Below, piece by piece: positions 19,732 through 27,560 of a stretch of 64,000 nt of DNA; position 1 is the first letter of the stretch; every line of letters starts with the position of its first letter. This stretch comes from Ligilactobacillus hayakitensis DSM 18933 = JCM 14209 (GTDB lineage Bacteria > Bacillota > Bacilli > Lactobacillales > Lactobacillaceae): assembly GCF_000615845.1 (NCBI RefSeq), contig NZ_BAML01000004.1:1-64000 (forward strand). Reading direction: 5' to 3'. A model generated the notes under the pieces. That model was not told the origin of the DNA and did not search any database. It saw only the letters and a program-made list of their open reading frames with translations. Both the position numbers and the translations under genes were made by a program.

Positions 19732-19783
19732 ATTAAACCAAAAAATTCAACTTTTTTCAAATCAATTTCACATATGATACAAT
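19732..19783. promoter_or_regulatory. Overlapping divergent promoters for the tautomerase and dipeptidase genes
   Basis: One hexamer serves both strands. On the minus strand TTGAAA (19760–19755) is followed after 17 bp by TTTAAT (19737–19732). On the plus strand the same bases read TTTCAA and are followed after 17 bp by TACAAT (19778–19783), with an upstream TG that makes an extended -10. RNA polymerase cannot occupy both at once, so the two genes may be expressed reciprocally. Confidence 0.55.
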
Positions 19784-19824
19784 TAACTTTGTAAACTATT
19801 TTAGAGAGGAAGATTAAAAATAAA

Positions 19825-21249
19825 ATGCAAATTCAAAAAAAATTATCCGCATGTACTAGTATCCTCGTTGGAAAAAAAGCTATGGCAGACGGTTCTACAA
19901 TCATTGCACGTAATGAAGATTCAAAATCTGCTTGGCCAAAACATCTAGTTATTCACAAACACAAAGAATTTTCAGAACCACAAGAATTCATTTCAAATGA
20001 AAGTGACTTCAAAATCACTCTTCCAAAAACAAGATATAAATATACTGCTACTCCGGAATGGACCGATAAATTTGGTGTTTTCGAAGAAGATGGAATTAAT
20101 GAATATGGCGTTGCAATGAGTGCAACCGAAAGTGCCTATGCCAACCGCCGTGTTCTTACTTGCGATCCCCTTGTTGAAAATGGAATTAGCGAAGAAGCGA
20201 TGGTTACAGTTGTTTTACCTTATGTTAAAACAGCACGTGAAGGTGTACAAAGACTTGGTTCAATTATTGAAAAATATGGAACAAGCGAAAGCAACGGGAT
20301 TTTATTTTCAGATAATGAAGAAGTTTGGTATTTAGAAACAGGAAGTGGGCATCATTGGGTAGCGCAACGGATTCCAGATGATTCCTATGCTGTTGTCGCA
20401 AATCAATTAGCAATTCAAGAAATAGATTTTGATGATTCAAATAATTTCATGTTTTCTCAAAATATTCAAGAATTCGTTTCACAAAACAATTTAAATAATC
20501 AAGTTAGTGGGTTTAACTTCCGAGAAATATTTGGAACACATGAATTGAGCGACGAAATTTATAGTACTCCACGTGTTTGGTATGGACAAAAATATCTTTC
20601 AGGTGATGATACTCAAGATCCTATGAGTGAAAGTTTACCTTTTATTCGGAAGCCAAACCGTTTATTACATTTAGATGACATTGAATATGTATTAGGATCT
20701 CATTATCAAAACACTCCATATGATCCATTAAACAAAAAGAATGTCGATGGCCATAAATTTAGACCTATTAGTTTACCAGCCACTCAAGAATCTCATATTC
20801 TTCAATTACGTCCAAATTTACCAGTTGAAACTTCAGGATTACATTGGTTAGCAATGGGTGTTACTGCACAAAGCTCATTTATTCCTTTGTATGCAGGCGC
20901 AACCGATGTTCACCCCGCATACAAGGTTGGTAAACAAGAATATACCCCCGATTCAGCTTATTGGGTTTATAAATTAGCTGGCGTCTTAGTAGATCCTCAT
21001 TATCTTGAATTTGATAAATTATTAAAGGATACTCAAAAAGAAGTTGCCATTTTAATTGGTAACCAATTAAAAGAAGCTGATAAAAAAGCTACTTTACTTT
21101 CAGGTGAAAATTTAGAAGAACATCTAACCGAAGCTTCAATTAAATTTCAACAAACTGGATTAGACAAATATAATGAATTAATTAGCAAATTAATTACTTT
21201 ATCAACGGACATGTCGCCCTTAAAATTTAAAACAGACGCTAATTTATAA
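19825..21249 (+). CDS. pepD: C69-family dipeptidase
   Basis: Ntn-hydrolase of 474 residues. The N-terminal ACTSILVGKKAMADGS carries the cysteine (residue 9) that becomes the nucleophile after propeptide removal in peptidase family C69 (PepD/PepDA). Further family segments are IIARNEDS, GVAMSATES, ETGSGHHWVAQRI and YAVVANQLAI. It cleaves a broad range of dipeptides in the cytoplasm and supports amino-acid supply in lactic acid bacteria. RBS AGAGGAAG lies upstream of ATG 19825. It probably forms an operon with the next gene. Confidence 0.92.
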   Translation: MQIQKKLSACTSILVGKKAMADGSTIIARNEDSKSAWPKHLVIHKHKEFSEPQEFISNESDFKITLPKTRYKYTATPEWTDKFGVFEEDGINEYGVAMSATESAYANRRVLTCDPLVENGISEEAMVTVVLPYVKTAREGVQRLGSIIEKYGTSESNGILFSDNEEVWYLETGSGHHWVAQRIPDDSYAVVANQLAIQEIDFDDSNNFMFSQNIQEFVSQNNLNNQVSGFNFREIFGTHELSDEIYSTPRVWYGQKYLSGDDTQDPMSESLPFIRKPNRLLHLDDIEYVLGSHYQNTPYDPLNKKNVDGHKFRPISLPATQESHILQLRPNLPVETSGLHWLAMGVTAQSSFIPLYAGATDVHPAYKVGKQEYTPDSAYWVYKLAGVLVDPHYLEFDKLLKDTQKEVAILIGNQLKEADKKATLLSGENLEEHLTEASIKFQQTGLDKYNELISKLITLSTDMSPLKFKTDANL

Positions 21250-21265
21250 AAAGTAGGATAGCAAA

Positions 21266-22120
21266 ATGAAATTTGAAAATAATATGTTGACTTTAACTGA
21301 TGCTAACATTTATATTGATGACTACAACGAAAATTCATCTACCGATTTTATTATCATTACTAGACTTACCAAAAAAACGCTACGCTTATTAACTAACGAA
21401 TCGCATCCACTGATTTATATGTCACAAGATTTATTAACATTATTACAAAGATTAACACACGAAGAATTTCTTAAATTGAACTTAAATAATATCAAAGTTC
21501 TCCCATATACCTATAAAGTAGAAATTTCTAAGCATGTTAGCATTACCGCATTTAATAATGATGATGATCTTTTTGGTTCAATTGCCCTTCTGATAGAAGA
21601 TAATGAAAATAAAATTGGCTATGTTTCAAAATTTAATACAATAGGTATTCATAAAAAACGAATTAAAACTTGGAAAAAAATCTTCAATACTAATTCTTTA
21701 AATACATTAATTATTGGCCATAAGGAAAGCTCCAAGAATTTTCTTTCAAAAAATGGCGCAATAAAAAATTTTGAAAAAGATTTATTGAAAAAATCTAATG
21801 TTACATTAAATTTAACTTTCTTTGATCCAGAACAATTGATTCGATTTGACAGTATCGCTAAAAAAAATCATTATCAAATACTTTGGCCTGAAAAGTATTT
21901 GAATTTAATTAATTACTTTAAATCTCTCAATTTTGAAGATTCAATTACCATTGAACAAAATACTCCTAGTATTCATATAATTGATGAAGTACAGCCTTCA
22001 ATTGACTCGGCACTTTCAATGTTAAATGATTTAGAACAGAATTATCATAGTTGTACTGAACCTGAGTTCAAAGAAATTTTAAATTATATTAATGCCAAAA
22101 CAAATATTATTATTTCTTAG
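21266..22120 (+). CDS. Degenerate metallo-beta-lactamase-fold protein
   Basis: Protein of 284 residues lacking a clear HxHxDH metal motif. It keeps MBL-like strand patterns: SITAFNNDDDLFGSIALLIEDN, then NKIGYVSKFNTIGIHKKRIKTWKK, which parallels the region after the active site in RNase J-like hydrolases. I infer a catalytically inactive or altered MBL fold. It follows the dipeptidase gene by 16 bp and ends in its own terminator, so it is part of that operon. Function unknown. Confidence 0.45.
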   Translation: MKFENNMLTLTDANIYIDDYNENSSTDFIIITRLTKKTLRLLTNESHPLIYMSQDLLTLLQRLTHEEFLKLNLNNIKVLPYTYKVEISKHVSITAFNNDDDLFGSIALLIEDNENKIGYVSKFNTIGIHKKRIKTWKKIFNTNSLNTLIIGHKESSKNFLSKNGAIKNFEKDLLKKSNVTLNLTFFDPEQLIRFDSIAKKNHYQILWPEKYLNLINYFKSLNFEDSITIEQNTPSIHIIDEVQPSIDSALSMLNDLEQNYHSCTEPEFKEILNYINAKTNIIIS

Positions 22121-22125
22121 TTTTA

Positions 22126-22176
22126 TAGCCCCCTTGATTAACCCACGTATGGTAATTTCAAGGAGGCTATATTTTT
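22126..22176 (+). terminator. Terminator after the dipeptidase operon
   Basis: A long imperfect hairpin (TATAGCC-CCTTG paired with CAAGG-GGCTATA) ends in TTTTT. Confidence 0.7.
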
Positions 22177-22195
22177 AGGCTCATTGTCAATTAAT

Positions 22196-22237
22196 ACTGA
22201 TGATAATCTTAAAATATGTTTTAAAATTATCATCAGT
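22196..22237. repeat. 19-bp inverted repeat with 4-nt loop
   Basis: ACTGATGATAAT-TTAAAA and TTTTAA-ATTATCATCAGT pair with one mismatch around TATG. There is no T-run beyond it, so it is not an ordinary terminator. It lies in the 220-bp gene-free gap (22121–22340) at the left side of the second phage scrap. Confidence 0.8.
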
Positions 22238-22340
22238 ACAGAATATTATAAAACCGAAATAAAAACCTTCGTGCGCACATTCAAACAACTCTCTGCAAAG
22301 GGGCTTGATCTGTTGCTAGTAGAGCATCGAGCATTGGACA

Positions 22341-22541
22341 TTAATTAATTTCACGCCCTTCAGCATAAGCCTTTTTAGCTTCCTCTAAGGTCATATGGTT
22401 AGGACCACCATCGATATTAGTTTCGCCAGTATTTTCCCAGTTGCATTCGCAAACATCAAAAAGAGCCACTATTCTTCCACATACAGGGCAATGTATACAT
22501 TCTTCTCCATTAATCATTATAATCTCTTCTGTGGTTTTCAT
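22341..22541 (-). CDS. CPCC-type cysteine-rich small protein
   Basis: Protein of 66 residues with CPVCGR and CECNWEN, then GGPNHMTLEEAKKAYAEG. This matches the plan of the CPCC family (Cys-rich zinc-ribbon-like, followed by GGANHVSLxEARxNY). It has a strong AAAGGAGAGGAG site and looks intact. It directly follows the truncated MuF fragment, where an immunity or accessory gene would stand in an intact MuF module. Molecular function is unknown; an orphan-immunity role is inference only. Confidence 0.65.
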   Translation of the reverse strand: MKTTEEIIMINGEECIHCPVCGRIVALFDVCECNWENTGETNIDGGPNHMTLEEAKKAYAEGREIN

Positions 22542-22776
22542 GATAATACTCCTCTCCTTTAACTGGTCTCATCATTGTATCTTTCTTAATAACCTTACAG
22601 TTTAGATTAGTTGGAACAAGTACTCCGTCAGTTGAATATAAAGAAAAAGCGCGATTGATAACTGCCTTTAACTTATATAAGCCGTCATCATACGCTTTTT
22701 GAATTTCTTTATCCGTAATTTTATCTCTTTGTAACAGGTAATCAATTCTATTTTTCTCGTCTTGGACCGTTGTCAT
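22510..22776 (-). pseudogene. MuF/gp7 head protein, N-terminal fragment (copy B)
   Basis: The first roughly 66 residues match the start of the MuF protein at 8350 (MTTVQDEKNRIDYLLQRDKI...). The sequence then jumps into unrelated residues and stops. The MuF motif region and any toxin domain are gone. The junction lies near 22578. Confidence 0.85.
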
Positions 22777-23041
22777 TTACTTCACCGTCCGGTTTAATGT
22801 TGCCACTAGCAATCATTTCTAAGTTATTTTTGAATTGTTGCTTTTGTTTGTTCAACATCTTATCTTCTTGCTTAGGATCATCAACAACCGAAATAACTTT
22901 CAACCATGTTTCCATTGATACTCCCAAACTAGCTAATGCTTGAGCAATCTGTAGCGGTAAGTCGTATTGAAATGAAATATCTAAGTCTTTCCAAGCTACT
23001 TCTCCAACGTTTTCAATCAGATTTGAAGCAAAAGCAACTTG
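22578..23041. repeat. Portal/MuF junction repeat, copy B
   Basis: Direct repeat of 8152–8637 with in-frame losses of 18 bp and 3 bp. Its right end lies about 130 bp from the rplS remnant at attL. Confidence 0.85.
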
Positions 23042-23089
23042 AAAGTAAACTTGATTTTTTATAGTTTGCCCAAAATTTCCCCTTAGCAT
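22748..23089 (-). pseudogene. SPP1-type portal, C-terminal fragment (copy B)
   Basis: Residues from about position 17 on (VAFASNLIENVGEVAWKDLD... to DNGPRREK) match the end of the portal at 8322. The first residues, MLRGNFGQTIKNQVYF, are unrelated junction sequence. The family's central domains are missing. Confidence 0.85.
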
Positions 23090-23134
23090 ATTTTTTTATA
23101 ATTTTATCATTCATTATTAATGAAACAACAAAAA

Positions 23135-23160
23135 AAGAACGTTGATAAATCAACGTTCTT
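23135..23160 (-). terminator. Original rplS terminator, stranded left of attL
   Basis: AAGAACGTTGAT and ATCAACGTTCTT arms around AA, with a T-run on the minus strand just after the rplS remnant stop. It is the pre-integration terminator of L19. Confidence 0.8.
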
Positions 23161-23170
23161 TTGAAATATA

Positions 23171-23220
23171 TTAACGACGGCGTTCTGGAATACGAGCTGC
23201 CTTACCGTGTAATGCACGTA
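23171..23220 (-). pseudogene. rplS: 3' remnant of rplS (L19) left of the prophage
   Basis: The last 15 codons read RALHGKAARIPERRR and stop. The rest of the gene is 40.75 kb away at the right end of the window. This is the displaced host 3' end after phage integration. Confidence 0.9.
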
Positions 23221-23221
23221 A
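23181..23221. other. attL core of the prophage
   Basis: 41-bp core shared with 63935–63975 at 40 of 41 positions (mismatch at 23198 T against 63952 A). Crossover must lie in one of the two identical blocks of 17 and 23 bp. Confidence 0.93.
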
Positions 23222-23336
23222 TTACACATGATATTTTTCTATAACTTAAAGGTTATTTAAACGTATATATACCAATATTAGTCTGTACTTTATATATTTT
23301 ATACTATTACTATATTAATTAAAAATTACTATTTTT

Positions 23337-23356
23337 TTGCTACCAAATTGCTACCA
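23337..23356 (+). promoter_or_regulatory. Integrase arm-type site candidates, left pair
   Basis: Two direct TTGCTACCA copies (23337–23345 and 23348–23356) spaced 11 bp. The same motif pair occurs at 63819–63837 at the other prophage end. In the excised circle the two pairs flank the core, as arm sites of tyrosine integrases do. The 330-bp stretch 23222–23550 holds otherwise only the fic terminator. Confidence 0.65.
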
Positions 23357-23413
23357 TTTTTATCAATAAATCCTAGATAAAATAACTGTTACTTCCCTCA
23401 TAAATATTATATC

Positions 23414-23467
23414 AAAAAAGACACCTTGCCTCTACTTATATAATAGTAGAAACAAAGTGTCTTTTTT
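23414..23467 (-). terminator. Terminator downstream of fic
   Basis: AAAAAAGACAC and GTGTCTTTTTT arms with an inner paired segment (CTACT/AGTAG). It isolates fic from attL. Confidence 0.8.
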
Positions 23468-23550
23468 CGTCGCAAAATCACGGATAAATTTTTTAACCAT
23501 AGCTCTATAAGTATAAATTTTTTTCTTTATTCGCGTTGAAAAGAGAGCGG

Positions 23551-24782
23551 CTAATTTTGCAGTAACTTATCAAACCACTCTACAGATAATCTTCTTGTCT
23601 TAGGTGATTTTTTTGTCAACTCTAACGCTCCTTCTTGAGTAAGCTCATCCAAGGTTCTTCTCACTTGAGTATTTTTAAATTCTTTAGTATATTCTTTTAA
23701 ATCTCTATCTTCTATTCCGTAACCATAGTCATTAAATAAATAAGACTGAAAATGTAGAAATAGTAATACTTTTTCAATATCCGTCCTTGCATAAGATGCA
23801 ATTAAATTTTCTCCATAGGAGAGCATGTCTCTTTTTTCTTCTAGGTCTTTAAGCAATGATTTCTGACCTTTAATCAATATTTTCATCATATCAATTACAA
23901 AAAAAGTTGCTTCTCCGTAATTTCTGGGATTTTCTACATCTAAAAAAGATTTATAATACTTACTTCTGTTTTTATTAATTTCACTAGATAATGTAATTGC
24001 TGTTAAAGGATCTAACTTATATCCTAAATAAACGCAAGCTATATACCTACCAGTCCTGCCGTTTCCATCTTTGAAGGGATGTACATATTCAAAAAAGTAG
24101 TGGGATACTAACGCCTTTATTAAAAATGGTGTGTTACCATTCACAAATTTAATCCAGCTCATTAAATCAATAGATGTATCTTCTTCATTAATCTTAGGTA
24201 CGTGATGTGTTGTAAAATCATTTCCTATTCGCGTAAATGAATTTCTAAATAACTTTCCGTCAGGAAAATCATCATTAGATATTTCACCTTCTAGTAAAAA
24301 ATCATATATTTCCCGAATATCTTCCAATTTGCTTATTTTAAGATTTTCACCATCGTTTATTTTCCAATACATCTTAACGAAAGAATTCAACCTTGTTTTT
24401 TTCCTCGACTTATTTTTTACATTTGTTATGGCCTCTGTAATTTCTTCGCTAGTCGTCTTAACGTCTTCGATATCATTTGTACTTTTAATTTCTGTTAATA
24501 AAGTATAGTTAAACAGTTGGTCTGACGCAATCCTCGGTAGAGTGTTTCTTAATTCTGTAATCTTCTTTGAGTTTTGCATAATTGCATCTTGTAAAGTTAA
24601 AATTTCCTGAATAGGTATCACGAATAATTCTCTGACATCACTTAACCTTTCCCCTCTTAAAACTGGTTTATGAATAAACCGGTTTTAATCGTCGTAGGAT
24701 TATTGTATCTAATATTGTACTCCTGTTTCACATCTTTCCCAGGATTAATATAACTCCATTTACTTAAATTTTTGTAGTCCAT
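23551..24782 (-). pseudogene. Fic-domain AMP-transferase-like protein, frameshifted near its N-terminus
   Basis: The main frame (23551–24621) carries the Fic signature HPFKDGNGRTGR with catalytic His, and STNDIED upstream, which resembles the class II inhibitory S/TxxxE(G/N) helix. A C-terminal winged-helix-like region (VRRTLDELTQEGALELTKK) follows. This frame is open upstream (RGERLSDVRELFVIPIQEIL) but has no ATG. A 41-residue frame starting at ATG 24782, behind AAGGTG, gives MDYKNLSKWSYINPGKDV and YNNPTTIKTG, the usual Fic N-terminus. A frameshift at about 24665–24690, in a hairpin, separates them. Fic enzymes AMPylate proteins and act as toxins or effectors. It has its own promoter and terminator, as a moron would. 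Confidence 0.75.
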
Positions 24783-24823
24783 CTCATCACCTTCTTTTTA
24801 ATTTTTGGGCTTTTATTAAAATA

Positions 24824-24852
24824 ATGGTACATATTAATCAATTAAAAGTCAA
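24824..24852 (-). promoter_or_regulatory. Promoter of fic
   Basis: On the minus strand TTGACT (24852–24847), a 17-bp spacer and TACCAT (24829–24824) lie about 40 bp upstream of the ATG at 24782. The 264-bp gap 24783–25046 holds this promoter and the lysis-module terminators and no gene. Confidence 0.5.
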
Positions 24853-24931
24853 TAAGAGCCTATTTTTAATTTTTTAGTTCTTTTAATTACCTAAATATTT
24901 AAATTATTTCCAAAAACAAAAATCTAAGCAC

Positions 24932-25033
24932 AAAAAAGCCCACCTCCCAAACGGGAAGTGAGCTAAAGCCGTATATTTTTTTGTGGCCACTTTTAAAGGT
25001 TAGAGATTTTAACTAACTATTAGGAGTGGCCAA
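24932..25033 (-). terminator. Terminator and second hairpin after the endolysin gene
   Basis: GCCCAC-TCCC/GGGA-GTG-GC (24938–24963) is followed by T6 on the minus strand and ends the late transcript. A separate hairpin, GTGGCCACT with AGTGGCCA (24983–25032), lies between it and the lysin stop. Confidence 0.8.
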
Positions 25034-25046
25034 AATTTTTCGTTCG

Positions 25047-26300
25047 TTATTTAAATGTTCCGTAAGCATTCCTTTGAGAGTCCCTTACGGCGATATAGCC
25101 ATATTGACCATTAGAGCGAGGCTGTCTTACATAAGTAAATCCATTTGTCTTAGCGTAAGCATCATACTTGATTTCACTGCCATTACCTAAAACTGAAATC
25201 ACACTTGATCTTGGACTAGCTCCCCATCTTAAATGCAATGGACCTTTAGTAATTCTGAAAGTTGCTTTTTCTTTAGTCCAGGTTACTCCTAAATCATCAG
25301 TCCATTTATCCTTAGTTTGCCGCTTTAACTCGACATTGCCACTCGCCTTGTTTGTGGCTAAAATTTCGATATCTGATTTTTTAACCCATGACATGATGTC
25401 AGCAAGCAATACCTTGTCGCCGGATACTTGCAAGACTTCATGCGGTTGTCCTTTAACGAAACTTGGAATTGCTTGTCCAGTCGCATAGTTCTTAGCGCTA
25501 AAGTTTATCTTAACCGTATATCCAGCTTTAATATCAGATTTTGAAGTAGAATCAGCAACAATACCGGCTTTAACTGCCGGAGTTTGCGTCTTCGGATTAT
25601 CGGCTTCTCCTTTTTTATAACCATTATCAGTAATTCCTGTTAAGTCAATATCACCATCAAGTCCGCCAGCAATGTATGTGCTAGTAAATTGAAAAATGCC
25701 GATATTTTCGAATGACGGGAAGAAGTTGTAGTTTGGAGTTGGTGTGACATTGTAATTTGGATACTCAGCTAACCACAGTTGTGCTTGCTTTGCTAAATAA
25801 TGCAAGTCAGTGTTGTTAGTCAAATAATTCTTATAGCCGTATACAACTGGAGTATAACCAGCACTCTTAATTCGTTGAAGAGCATGCGCAATAGCATTTG
25901 TATTTTGATAGCCACTTTCAATATCAAGAGCTACAATACTTCCTTTTGGAGTTTGAATTTTTGGCAAGAAGTAGTCAAGCACTCGGTCTGCTTGAGCATT
26001 TGTCGTTACGTTCTGCCACCAGATATACGTGTGTGCTCTTTTACCTTGTGCAATTGTATATTGAACTTGGCTGGGATAAGTCCACTGATCATACATGCTC
26101 CAACCGTTAGTTGTACCTCCAATTTGAGAAATAGCAAACTTATCCTTAGCGTATCCAAACTTACCGTTAGCTCCTTGATAAACAGCCCAGTCTACGCCGA
26201 AATCTCCCTTAGCAGCATTGACATTAGGCGCCAATAAAAAAAGACCTGCACCTAAAGTTGCAAGTCCCATCATCAATCGAGTATTTTTCTTTCTCTTCAT
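25047..26300 (-). CDS. Secreted GH25 muramidase endolysin with SH3-like cell-wall domains
   Basis: Endolysin of 417 residues with a Sec signal peptide (MKRKKNTRL, hydrophobic core, cleavage likely after PNVNA). The GH25 catalytic domain covers about 30–220, with FGVDWAVYQG and VALDIES carrying catalytic acids. Two SH3-like repeats follow, about 255–315 and 340–415, likely for wall binding. It cuts the glycan backbone of peptidoglycan at the end of the lytic cycle. The signal peptide suggests Sec export with holin-triggered activation, as in other lactic-acid-bacterium phages. It is preceded by the holin gene. Confidence 0.9.
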   Translation of the reverse strand: MKRKKNTRLMMGLATLGAGLFLLAPNVNAAKGDFGVDWAVYQGANGKFGYAKDKFAISQIGGTTNGWSMYDQWTYPSQVQYTIAQGKRAHTYIWWQNVTTNAQADRVLDYFLPKIQTPKGSIVALDIESGYQNTNAIAHALQRIKSAGYTPVVYGYKNYLTNNTDLHYLAKQAQLWLAEYPNYNVTPTPNYNFFPSFENIGIFQFTSTYIAGGLDGDIDLTGITDNGYKKGEADNPKTQTPAVKAGIVADSTSKSDIKAGYTVKINFSAKNYATGQAIPSFVKGQPHEVLQVSGDKVLLADIMSWVKKSDIEILATNKASGNVELKRQTKDKWTDDLGVTWTKEKATFRITKGPLHLRWGASPRSSVISVLGNGSEIKYDAYAKTNGFTYVRQPRSNGQYGYIAVRDSQRNAYGTFK

Positions 26301-26303
26301 ATA

Positions 26304-26552
26304 TTACTCCTTTCCTTCAATTTTCGCTTTGATTTCATCATCTTTAACGTCAGCGCTATTGCTTGCAAGCCCTAGCGTTCCGAGAATAGTCAAAATTGTA
26401 TTGACGATTTCCATTACCTGCTTAGGGTCGCCAGTTAAATGCCAACCGAATAACTTGGCCACTTCTTGAACGAGCACAACGCCCAGCAACGCTAAGGATG
26501 TCACCGTCTTTGCGTTCAACTTACCATCTTGAGTTAATAATGCTTTCATCAT
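26304..26552 (-). CDS. Phage holin
   Basis: Small membrane protein of 82 residues. Two hydrophobic stretches (TSLALLGVVLVQEVAKLFGW and VNTILTILGTLGLAS) are joined by a short turn, and the tail is charged (DVKDDEIKAKIEGKE). Size, topology and place right before the endolysin fit phiLC3/LL-H-like holins, which control the timing of lysis. The start overlaps the stop of the upstream membrane gene. Confidence 0.8.
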   Translation of the reverse strand: MMKALLTQDGKLNAKTVTSLALLGVVLVQEVAKLFGWHLTGDPKQVMEIVNTILTILGTLGLASNSADVKDDEIKAKIEGKE

Positions 26553-26857
26553 TTTATATCACGCTCCAAACTTTCAATTCGCTTATCGTGTTTAATTAAT
26601 TCGTCATGGTGTTTTTCGACCTCATCTTCCAGTTTTACCAAACTTTTATGTTGTTCTTCAAGATTATTATTAAGTCGATTAATCGTATTCGATAACTTTA
26701 TAAACTGCTGCTGCAGCGGATACGTTCCAATAGTAATAGCATTATTTAATGCTTTAGCCCCATGTCTAATTAGCCAATAAATTCCACTAAAAAGGACGGA
26801 AATAACTGCCAAAATTGACGCTATTTCCGCCCAGGAATATCCTAGCAATGTGTGCAC
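26549..26857 (-). CDS. Lysis-module membrane protein with coiled coil
   Basis: Protein of 102 residues with one N-terminal span (ASILAVISVLFSGIYWLI) and a long C-terminal coiled coil (LNNNLEEQHKSLVKLEDEVEKHHDEL...). It is commonly seen beside holins in lactobacillus phages and may be a second holin, an antiholin or a haemolysin XhlA-like partner. The sequence does not decide which. Confidence 0.6.
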   Translation of the reverse strand: MHTLLGYSWAEIASILAVISVLFSGIYWLIRHGAKALNNAITIGTYPLQQQFIKLSNTINRLNNNLEEQHKSLVKLEDEVEKHHDELIKHDKRIESLERDIK

Positions 26858-26888
26858 ATATAGTCACCTCCTTATTTTTATTTATAAC

Positions 26889-27452
26889 TCAGTATTTAAT
26901 AGTAACTTTTTTAGTATAAAAATCACCTGATAAACCTTTATAAACTATATATACAGTTTTTCTGTCAAAAAAACTTTTCAACATTGTGATATCAAGTTCT
27001 ATTTTTTCGGATTGTCCTGCAGGAACTAAAGATTCTAGATTAGACTCCACATCGTAATAAGGTACGTTTCCAAAAAATTGAACTGCTACTTCAGCTCCCT
27101 TACTTCCGTTGAGCAATGCTTCTATATCTTTTTCAGCAACAAATCCTATAAATCTATATCCTTCAACAGATTTTCCTGTATTTACTATCCAATGTTTTAA
27201 TTTATATCCACTCATATCTCTGTATGCTTTAAGACAAACTTCTCCATCTTTTTGATTAGCATCTAAAAATTCTTCTCTCTGTTTATGCACTTGATATATA
27301 ACTGCTAAAATCGCACCAATGCTACCCAAAGCTCCGAACCAATCAGCCAGATTATCAAAGTTACCATTACTTATATCTAGGCAAATAAAAACTATTATAG
27401 AACTTAGAAATGCAGTTAAAACAGACATAATCACTAAATCTTTATTATTCAT
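26889..27452 (-). CDS. Two-span membrane protein of unknown function (moron candidate)
   Basis: Protein of 187 residues. Two membrane spans (MSVLTAFLSSIIVFICL and WFGALGSIGAILAVIYQV) are followed by a roughly 130-residue soluble domain, probably cytoplasmic and rich in beta strands. I do not recognise a family. It lies between the tail-fibre and lysis genes, a usual place for accessory genes. The ATG at 27452 follows AGAGGTG at a good distance. Confidence 0.5.
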   Translation of the reverse strand: MNNKDLVIMSVLTAFLSSIIVFICLDISNGNFDNLADWFGALGSIGAILAVIYQVHKQREEFLDANQKDGEVCLKAYRDMSGYKLKHWIVNTGKSVEGYRFIGFVAEKDIEALLNGSKGAEVAVQFFGNVPYYDVESNLESLVPAGQSEKIELDITMLKSFFDRKTVYIVYKGLSGDFYTKKVTIKY

Positions 27453-27560
27453 AATAAACACCTCTATTAATTCATAAGATGAGTGTACTATTATTTTTCA
27501 AAATTAGCTATTTATGAACATTTAAATGTATCTTTATCCTCCCACCCACCGCTAATTAAT

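Noticed and set aside
25800-26237. 145-codon plus-strand frame opposite the endolysin
   Set aside because: The opposite strand encodes a clear GH25 domain; the plus frame has no RBS or family features.
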